From positions 62,001 to 126,000 of the forward strand of contig NZ_JAPEHW010000002.1 of NCBI RefSeq assembly GCF_028875915.1: a stretch of 64,000 nucleotides of DNA, given 5' to 3'. This document shows, one piece after another, positions 54,609 through 64,000 of this stretch. Source of the stretch: Pseudoalteromonas sp. G4. GTDB lineage: Bacteria > Pseudomonadota > Gammaproteobacteria > Enterobacterales > Alteromonadaceae. Below the pieces are notes generated by a model. That model searched no databases. It was not told the DNA's origin and worked only from the letters and a program-made list of their open reading frames with translations. Each line of letters begins with the position of its first letter. The first letter of the stretch is position 1. A program made the position numbers and the translations under genes.

Positions 54609-55050
54609 AAGGTTTTGGGTCAAAACGCGACAAAGGGCATGCTAGTCTTTGTCGCGGTATACCCGCTTCCATAAACACATTACCTCTTGCAGCATAACCA
54701 CACTGTGTAAACTTATCTTTTTCAATCAAATTACAATTGAAAGACAATTCATCTGCACCTAGTTGCTTTACACAAAGGGCTATTTGCTGAAATATCAAAT
54801 TATAAAACTCATTGGTACGATACGCTTGAAGTACTGCTACTCGGCCAATTTCACCTTGGTTGTTTATCCGAGCGGTAGCAATACTATTACCTTGATGATC
54901 AATACCAAGCAAATGTTGGCAGTTTAAATCACAGTTATCAAATTCAATATCAATAGGTATATGGTATTCATAAACAAATACTTTTTCCCTAACTTGTTTT
55001 AATTCTTTGCGTTTTTCGCGCCACGTCACTTGCTTAAATGTAAAGCTCAT
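54592..55050 (-). CDS. GNAT family N-acetyltransferase
   Basis: The 152-residue protein resembles ElaA/YjcF-type GNAT enzymes: REKVFVYEYHIPIDIEFDNCD, ATARINNQGEIGRVAVLQAYR (the beta4/alpha3 acetyl-CoA region, though the RxxGxG/A loop is altered), and EKDKFTQCGYAARGNVFMEAGIP. Acceptor unknown. ATG 55050 follows GAGG. Three residues of overlap downstream involve the next convergent gene. Confidence 0.8.
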   Translation of the reverse strand: MSFTFKQVTWREKRKELKQVREKVFVYEYHIPIDIEFDNCDLNCQHLLGIDHQGNSIATARINNQGEIGRVAVLQAYRTNEFYNLIFQQIALCVKQLGADELSFNCNLIEKDKFTQCGYAARGNVFMEAGIPRQRLACPLSRFDPKPFTLVH

Positions 55051-55061
55051 CAATGCCTCAA

Positions 55062-56231
55062 CTAATCAAAATACCAATAGCCCTCATTTAAAAGATTAGT
55101 AAAGTTTTGTATAAAGTGTGAACAACTTGTGGAACTTTTTATCTGATCGGATGTCATAGACACGTTCTCACAAAGTGTTTTCACCCACGCTAAGCAGTCA
55201 TTTGGCAGGGTTAATACGTCACCGTTCACTGCAAATAACAACGTATCTTCTGTTGATAAATAAAAGCAACGAAGGCCACCTAAACGATGAATTTCAATAT
55301 CTTGTTTTAGTAATTCATGCACGTAATCTTCATCAAATTGATCTTCAACTGGCGCTAAATCTAAGTCGTGTTTAGCTTCGCTGAGACTTTGTAAAAGCCA
55401 CAAATTAAAGTCTTTAGCGTTATTAAGCGCATTTATCATTTGTGTTTTAATGTCGTTAACTTCATTTTGTAAAAATTTTCCAGGATTGTTTCGAAGTTGA
55501 ATTGATGGATCGCTATAACGTTTATTACCCGAATCATTATCGATTAAATAGTCTGAAAATGACGACAATAATTCGCGCTGGTTTGGTGCTCTAAAGCCAA
55601 CCGAATAGTTCATGGCGTTTTCGACTGCGTAACCTTCGTGCGGGCAGCCAGGTGGAATATATAAAATATCGCCAGGTTCAAGTACTTCATCAATACAGGC
55701 ATCAAACCCGTCAATTTGCAGCAGATCTTTACACGGAATCACTTCATTGAAGGTTTGCTTAGATTCGCCAACGCGCCAATGTCGTTTACCTTGTCCTTGA
55801 ATAATAAATACATCGTATTGGTCTAGGTGAGGCCCAACGCCACCATCGGGCGTTGAGAAGCTGATCATCAGATCATCAATACGCCAGTTTGGAATAAAGC
55901 GAAACGGTTCGATTAACTCGGCAGCCTCAGGATGCCAGTGGTCAACGGCTTGCACAAGAAGTGTGCTGTTTTTTGGTGTTAATAATTCGAAATCTTCAAA
56001 CGGGCCATGGTGTGCTTGCCATTCATTGTTGTGATTAGAAATAAGACGCGACTCAATGCATTCCTCCATCGCAAGGCCGGCAAGTTCATCAGGACTTATT
56101 GGATCAGCAAAATCAGCAAAACCTGACTTAATTAATGCTGGTTTTTTTTGCCAATACTGATTGATAAACTCTTGCTGTGAGAGTGTAATTATTCCATCTG
56201 GCGTTTTGATATTAAAGCTGAGCTGATACAT
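55062..56231 (-). CDS. roxA: 50S ribosomal protein L16 arginine hydroxylase (JmjC-type)
   Basis: The 389-residue 2-oxoglutarate/Fe(II) oxygenase has the iron ligands H135, D137 (GPHLDQYD) and H198 (CPHEGY) within a double-stranded beta helix. The C-terminal winged-helix/dimer region fits YcfD/RoxA, which hydroxylates an Arg of ribosomal protein L16. WRIDDLMISFSTPDGGVGPH is characteristic. It is followed after 11 bases by the acetyltransferase gene. Confidence 0.9.
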   Translation of the reverse strand: MYQLSFNIKTPDGIITLSQQEFINQYWQKKPALIKSGFADFADPISPDELAGLAMEECIESRLISNHNNEWQAHHGPFEDFELLTPKNSTLLVQAVDHWHPEAAELIEPFRFIPNWRIDDLMISFSTPDGGVGPHLDQYDVFIIQGQGKRHWRVGESKQTFNEVIPCKDLLQIDGFDACIDEVLEPGDILYIPPGCPHEGYAVENAMNYSVGFRAPNQRELLSSFSDYLIDNDSGNKRYSDPSIQLRNNPGKFLQNEVNDIKTQMINALNNAKDFNLWLLQSLSEAKHDLDLAPVEDQFDEDYVHELLKQDIEIHRLGGLRCFYLSTEDTLLFAVNGDVLTLPNDCLAWVKTLCENVSMTSDQIKSSTSCSHFIQNFTNLLNEGYWYFD

Positions 56232-56254
56232 AACTGTCTCTGAAAATTAGTATT

Positions 56255-56292
56255 AAAAAAGCGAAAGATATTAAAAATACCTTCCGCTTTTT
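56255..56292 (-). terminator. Terminator of purB, stronger on the minus strand
   Basis: A 17-bp imperfect inverted repeat. On the minus-strand RNA the two mismatches become G-U pairs, giving a continuous stem AAAAAGCGGAAGGUAUU with a short loop and U run. Confidence 0.7.
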
Positions 56293-56322
56293 ATTCAAGT
56301 AAAAACGTTTTTTAATTAACGT

Positions 56323-57714
<1,392 letters not shown>

Positions 57715-57721
57715 CTAGAGA

Positions 57722-58321
57722 TTAACAATACTGTTTTGCAATTTTGACAATTTTACCTTTGCCAAAAAAGAAGTGGCGGCGTTTACCACCAACTTGGCGC
57801 CATAATACTGCGGCGCGTATACCAGCTAACAACAGGGCGCGAATACGATGTTGCACCGATTTTTGTTGTAGCAATGCTGGTTTACCAAATACTTGAATAC
57901 GTTGTCCAAGCGGACTAATTACATCTGAATAAATATCTGCAAGGCTTGCAATAATGGCGTCATCTGAAATTGATAAATGTGCCAATCGTGCGTCGATTGA
58001 ATTAATGCGCGAGCCAAGTTCATTTAATGCTTTGGGGTTTGCGTTTAAAGAACGTTCTAACTGAATTAAACCACCAACGTACTTTACAAGTTCAATGCTT
58101 TTATTTTGGCCAGATTCCAGTTGTTCAACAACTAATTGATAACCTTGGCGTAAATCCATATCACGAAATACATCTGACGGTACATCTGGATTAGTTACTA
58201 AAATACCCGAAAGTAGTTGCTGCATTTCATAATCGGTAATTGAACCGGTTTGCGCAACTTTTTGCACTGCTTTGGTAATTTGGCACATGGCGGCAAGCGC
58301 CATAACCTGATTTTTATCCAT
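57722..58321 (-). CDS. hflD: High-frequency lysogenization protein HflD homologue
   Basis: A 199-residue mainly helical protein: AAMCQITKAVQKVAQTG..LLSGILVTNPD and LLAGIRAAVLWRQVGGKRRHFFFGKGKIV. HflD binds the CII protein of lambda in E. coli. Its host role is unclear. Its start overlaps the mnmA stop by one base. Confidence 0.93.
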   Translation of the reverse strand: MDKNQVMALAAMCQITKAVQKVAQTGSITDYEMQQLLSGILVTNPDVPSDVFRDMDLRQGYQLVVEQLESGQNKSIELVKYVGGLIQLERSLNANPKALNELGSRINSIDARLAHLSISDDAIIASLADIYSDVISPLGQRIQVFGKPALLQQKSVQHRIRALLLAGIRAAVLWRQVGGKRRHFFFGKGKIVKIAKQYC

Positions 58322-59421
58322 TAGCGGATCACCGAGTCAATAATACCGCCACCTAAACATGTTTCATTTAGGTAAAATACCGCAGACTGACCAGGGGTAA
58401 CGGCTTTTTGCGGCTCATCAAATAATACGCGTGCAACACCGTCTTCACCGACAAGTAAGGTACACGGGATATCCGTTTGGCGATAACGGGTTTTTACTGT
58501 ACAACGTAATGTTGATTGAGGGCCTACACGGTCAACCCAGTGCAGCTGATTGGCCATTAAACCGTTTGAATATAGGCGAGGGTGATCTTTGCCTTGGCCA
58601 ACCACAAGCACATTACGTGCGATGTCTTTATCAACAACATACCAAGGTTCACCTGAGCCTTCTTTCATACCACCGATTAGTAAGCCTTTGCGCTGACCGA
58701 GCGTGTGGTACATTAAGCCTTCGTGTTCGCCTACATGGTTACCTTCGCAATCTTCAATGCTACCCGGCTGCGCTGGTAAGAATTTCTGTAAGAAGTCTTT
58801 AAATTTACGCTCACCAATAAAACAGATACCTGTACTGTCTTTCTTATCGTGCGTAATTAGACCTTGTTCTTCAGCAATACGGCGAACTTCAGGTTTTTCA
58901 ATTTCACCAACAGGGAATAAGGTTTGTGCTACATGCTCGTGGCTTAATGTATAAAGAAAATAGCTTTGATCTTTATTGTCATCAAGGCCGCGAACTAACG
59001 TCGCTTTACCGTCTATTTCAGCGCGGCGAACGTAGTGACCTGTTGCAATATAGTCTGCGCCAAGCGCTTCTGCAGCAAACTCTAAAAATGCCTTAAATTT
59101 AATTTCTTTGTTGCACATGATATCTGGGTTAGGCGTACGACCTGCTTTATATTCAGCGAGGAAATACTCAAATACGTTGTCCCAGTACTCTGCAGCAAAG
59201 TTTACCGTGTGTAATTCAATGCCCAGTTTTTCACAAACTGCTTGAGCATCTTTTAAATCTTGTGCAGCAGCACAATATTCATCAGTATCATCTTCTTCCC
59301 AGTTTTTCATAAACAAGCCTTCAACCTGATAGCCTTGTTGCTTCAGTAGATAAGCTGAAACTGAAGAGTCTACACCGCCAGACATGCCAACGATGACTTT
59401 GATGTTACTGTTGTCACTCAT
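58321..59421 (-). CDS. mnmA: tRNA-specific 2-thiouridylase
   Basis: MnmA thiolates U34 of tRNA for Lys, Glu and Gln. The 366-residue enzyme has the PP-loop SGGVDSS at residues 14-20 and catalytic cysteines C103 (IMCNKEIKF) and C200 ([10 protein letters not shown]). [17 protein letters not shown] is also conserved. First gene of mnmA-hflD, with purB 28 bases after hflD. Confidence 0.96.
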   Translation of the reverse strand: MSDNSNIKVIVGMSGGVDSSVSAYLLKQQGYQVEGLFMKNWEEDDTDEYCAAAQDLKDAQAVCEKLGIELHTVNFAAEYWDNVFEYFLAEYKAGRTPNPDIMCNKEIKFKAFLEFAAEALGADYIATGHYVRRAEIDGKATLVRGLDDNKDQSYFLYTLSHEHVAQTLFPVGEIEKPEVRRIAEEQGLITHDKKDSTGICFIGERKFKDFLQKFLPAQPGSIEDCEGNHVGEHEGLMYHTLGQRKGLLIGGMKEGSGEPWYVVDKDIARNVLVVGQGKDHPRLYSNGLMANQLHWVDRVGPQSTLRCTVKTRYRQTDIPCTLLVGEDGVARVLFDEPQKAVTPGQSAVFYLNETCLGGGIIDSVIR

Positions 59422-59508
59422 AGTATTGAATTGCTCCGAAAATTTGAGGCGCGAATTATATCATAGCTGTTTTAATAAAACATGTTCTAAAATGTCTACG
59501 CGTAATGC

Positions 59509-60177
59509 TTAATTATTCTCTGTTATAAGTCTATATTCGCCATTTTCAATACCGTCCAAGGTATATTTACCAATGGCATAACGAATTAAGCGTAACGTCG
59601 GAAAGCCAACATGTGCTGTCATACGTCTTACTTGGCGATTTTTACCTTCTGTGATGGTGATTGATAACCAAGTTGTAGGAATTGCTTTGCGCTCACGAAT
59701 CGGTGGGTTACGGTGCCAAACGTTGGGCTCATTGATGCGCTTAACGTTTGCAGGTAGGGTTTTACCATCTTTCAGTACAACGCCTTGCGATAGGGCGTTT
59801 ATTGCCTCTTCTGTTACATCACCTTCTACTTGGACCCAGTAGGTTTTCGGTGATTTATGTTTAGGTGACGCGATTTTGTGTTGTAGCTTACCGTTATTGG
59901 TAAGCAGTAATAATCCCTCACTGTCTCTATCGAGACGACCTGCTGCATACACATCTTTAATGTCGATAAAATCAGCCAGTGTTTTGCGATTACCTTCATC
60001 GGTAAATTGGCTTAGCACATCAAAAGGCTTGTTAAATAGAACGATATGAGTTGGCCCTTGATGTGGCTTTACATCACGAGTTTTGATGTGTTTTTTAGCT
60101 GTGCTAACACGTTGTTTATTTAGTCGTGTTGGCTTTTTAGTAAGTTGTGCAGATTTAGGTTTAGATAATCGAGTCAT
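59509..60177 (-). CDS. rluE: 23S rRNA pseudouridine(2457) synthase
   Basis: A 222-residue RsuA/RluB/E/F-type enzyme without an S4 domain. It begins with a basic tail (residues 1-40), then [18 protein letters not shown], catalytic Asp in [19 protein letters not shown], and [25 protein letters not shown]. Length and lack of S4 favour RluE. Monocistronic. Confidence 0.9.
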   Translation of the reverse strand: MTRLSKPKSAQLTKKPTRLNKQRVSTAKKHIKTRDVKPHQGPTHIVLFNKPFDVLSQFTDEGNRKTLADFIDIKDVYAAGRLDRDSEGLLLLTNNGKLQHKIASPKHKSPKTYWVQVEGDVTEEAINALSQGVVLKDGKTLPANVKRINEPNVWHRNPPIRERKAIPTTWLSITITEGKNRQVRRMTAHVGFPTLRLIRYAIGKYTLDGIENGEYRLITENN

Positions 60178-60220
60178 GACTTTGATTAATTACAAGCAAG
60201 GTAGACATTGTAGCAAATAA

Positions 60221-60248
60221 AAAAGGGCAACAACATGTTGCCCTTTTT
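60221..60248 (-). terminator. Terminator after icd
   Basis: AAAAGGGCAACA / TGTTGCCCTTTTT with loop ACA, placed just past the icd stop on the minus strand. Confidence 0.88.
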
Positions 60249-60266
60249 CTTATTCAAACAGTACGA

Positions 60267-62510
<2,244 letters not shown>

Positions 62511-62557
62511 TTAAATGCCATTTAAACTCGGCGTTCAATACTTACATTGAAAGGGGT

Positions 62558-62575
62558 GTGATTTTGCTAAATCAC
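62558..62575. promoter_or_regulatory. Palindrome upstream of icd
   Basis: GTGATTT / AAATCAC with spacer TGCT. A second, TTCAAT / ATTGAA, lies at 62534-62551. Both are in the leader or promoter of icd. Regulator unknown. Confidence 0.35.
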
Positions 62576-62715
62576 AAAAATTGAATGTAATTGACTTAGT
62601 CTAGCGTTATTTTTATTGCTGACAATTGGCCGATAGTATAGCAGGGCTAGTTTAAATAAAAAGAATTAGCAATCACAAAATGTTCAATTGACAAGGATAA
62701 GCTGTTTTTTAGGCA

Positions 62716-62739
62716 TAAAAAAAGCGGGCGATCCGCTTC
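62716..62739 (-). terminator. Terminator of cspD
   Basis: AAGCGG / CCGCTT (62722-62738) followed on the minus strand by seven T. Confidence 0.8.
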
Positions 62740-62771
62740 TTTATTATTATAATTTGTTTAAGGGAAACCCT

Positions 62772-62987
62772 TTAAACTTCGCCTTCAGTTGGCGCAATAT
62801 TGGTCGCGTGTAGGCCTTTTGGACCTTGTTGCAACTCAAATGTTACATCTTGGCCGGCTTTAAGTGTTTTGTAGCCATCCATTTGAATGGTTGAAAAATG
62901 AGCAAAGATATCCTCTGTGCTACCTTCTTCTACGATAAACCCAAACCCTTTTGCGTTATTGAACCATTTGACTTTTCCGCAAGCCAT
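62772..62987 (-). CDS. cspD: Cold-shock domain protein CspD
   Basis: A 71-residue single-stranded nucleic-acid-binding protein with RNP1 (KGFGFI) and RNP2 (DIFAHFS). The divergent position opposite clpS is the standard place of cspD, a stationary-phase replication inhibitor in E. coli. Length is close to that of E. coli CspD. Confidence 0.92.
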   Translation of the reverse strand: MACGKVKWFNNAKGFGFIVEEGSTEDIFAHFSTIQMDGYKTLKAGQDVTFELQQGPKGLHATNIAPTEGEV

Positions 62988-63244
62988 ACCTCAACATCCT
63001 TCTATAAGTTGACTAAAATCATGTTATTCTACATGGTAAATTATATACCAAGGCTAAAACGAACCAGTGCTGCGGATTACACAAGCTAACGTTCGTAAAT
63101 TGCTTAGTAAATAATCACCTATTGACTGTAGTTTATATGAACAAACAGTCAAGTGTTTTTTAATTGTTTTTAACAATTTAAATAAATTTTTAATTTTTAA
63201 GACTCAAAGTTGCTTGAGTTTACAAGAGATGACTATATTAAATT

Positions 63245-63562
63245 ATGAGTGGTACACAATTTTCAGATTTAGTAGACAACCAAAAGGAAAAGCAGCGACA
63301 AAGCATTAAACCGCCGCGCAAGTATAAAGTCATTTTAAATAACGATGACTACACGCCGATGGATTTTGTTGTTGAAGTTCTAGCACGTTTTTTTAATATG
63401 GATTCAGACAGGGCGACTGAAATCATGTTGAAGGTACATTACGATGGCAAAGCTGTGTGTGGTATTTACAGCGCGGAAGTTGCAGAAACAAAGGTAGCGC
63501 AGGTTAATCAATATGCGCGTGATAATGAACATCCACTGTTGTGTAGTTTTGAGCCCGAATAA
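63245..63562 (+). CDS. clpS: ATP-dependent Clp protease adaptor ClpS
   Basis: The 105-residue adaptor delivers N-end rule substrates to Clp[47 protein letters not shown] and the flexible N-terminal tail are typical. It precedes clpA by 24 bases. Confidence 0.97.
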   Translation: MSGTQFSDLVDNQKEKQRQSIKPPRKYKVILNNDDYTPMDFVVEVLARFFNMDSDRATEIMLKVHYDGKAVCGIYSAEVAETKVAQVNQYARDNEHPLLCSFEPE

Positions 63563-63586
63563 AAGAAGTTATGAGAGGAGTTTATT

Positions 63587-64000
63587 ATGCTAAATAAAGA
63601 CTTGGAAATTACCTTAAACTCCGCATTCAGAGAAGCGCGTAGTCGCAGACATGAATTTATGACTGTGGAGCACTTATTGTTAGCCCTGCTAGATAATCCG
63701 TCAGCCATTGATGCATTATCTAGTTGTGGCACAGATCTACAATCACTAAAAATTGCGTTGTCAGATTTTATTGATGAAACAACGCCAATCATTCCAGAAT
63801 TGGAAGATGAACGAGAAACACAACCAACACTTGGCTTTCAACGTGTATTGCAACGCGCTGTTTTTCATGTTCAATCATCAGGAAAAAGTGAAGTAAATGG
63901 TGCCAATGTTCTTGTTGCAATTTTCAGCGAACAAGAAAGTCAGGCGGTGTATTTACTTAAAAAGAGCGATATTACTCGACTTGATATTGTTAACTACATT
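63587..64000 (+). CDS. clpA: ATP-dependent Clp protease ATP-binding subunit ClpA, partial
   Basis: The first 138 codons of clpA, cut by the right edge. MLNKDLEITLNSAFREARSRRHEFMTVEHLLLALLDNP is the ClpA N-terminal repeat domain that binds ClpS. The ATG at 63587 follows GAGAGGAG. The AAA+ modules lie outside the window. Confidence 0.95.
   Translation, partial: MLNKDLEITLNSAFREARSRRHEFMTVEHLLLALLDNPSAIDALSSCGTDLQSLKIALSDFIDETTPIIPELEDERETQPTLGFQRVLQRAVFHVQSSGKSEVNGANVLVAIFSEQESQAVYLLKKSDITRLDIVNYI

Overview
The window looks like a chromosomal segment of a marine gammaproteobacterium of the order Alteromonadales, most likely Pseudoalteromonas or a close relative. This rests on moderately AT-rich DNA, gene order (mfd-csiV, lolCDE, ccoNOQP-ccoHIS-etrA-uspE, purB-hflD-mnmA-rluE-icd, cspD/clpS-clpA, thrS-infC-rpmI-rplT) and a TonB-dependent receptor of the type common in that group. 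About 64 protein genes are supported. I found no rRNA, tRNA, CRISPR array, insertion sequence or prophage. Both edges cut genes: a fructosamine-kinase-like gene at the left and clpA at the right.

Layout. 1-5.5 kb: the partial kinase, a DUF445 membrane protein, a DUF3718 secreted protein, and a divergent cobalamin nucleotide-loop cluster (cobT-cobS-cobO leftward, cobU-cobC rightward). 5.5-9.7 kb: two tandem exported amidohydrolase-type proteins, the second lacking the metal site, then DUF3010 and an exo/endonuclease-phosphatase family protein. 9.8-13.2 kb: the translation operon thrS-infC-rpmI-rplT. Its leader carries two hairpins that mimic the tRNA-Thr anticodon arm, infC starts with AUU, and the rpmI leader is structured. 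13.2-19 kb: a structured intergenic element, an SDR enzyme, an M14 peptidase, a gloC-like hydrolase, an Lrp-type regulator and a SulP transporter. 19-25 kb: a LytS/LytTR-type two-component pair, pfkA, ttcA, uspE and fnr/etrA.

25-32 kb is the respiratory block. It holds the cbb3 oxidase (ccoNOQP) and its assembly factors (ccoH, ccoI, ccoS and a TauE/SafE-like protein), next to the oxygen regulator Fnr/EtrA. FNR-like sites lie upstream of uspE and ccoN. 32.4-40 kb is the least ordinary region: an orphan lipoprotein, a TonB receptor, a protein built of two similar halves, an isocitrate-dehydrogenase-like protein that has lost catalytic residues and whose start codon lies in a 15-bp inverted repeat, an unknown small protein and a LysR regulator.

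40-54 kb: csiV-mfd, the agmatine-to-putrescine pair aguA-aguB, a PilZ-like protein, a second (BicA-like) SulP transporter, lolCDE-gltS and small conserved proteins. 54-64 kb: a GNAT acetyltransferase, the ribosomal oxygenase roxA, purB, hflD, mnmA, rluE, the monomeric NADP isocitrate dehydrogenase, and cspD divergent from clpS-clpA.

Most genes are core housekeeping. The best candidates for new biology are the 35.8-38.8 kb locus (duplicated-half protein, pseudo-isocitrate dehydrogenase and start-codon hairpin), the tandem anticodon mimics before thrS, and the amidohydrolase pair with one apparently inactive member.
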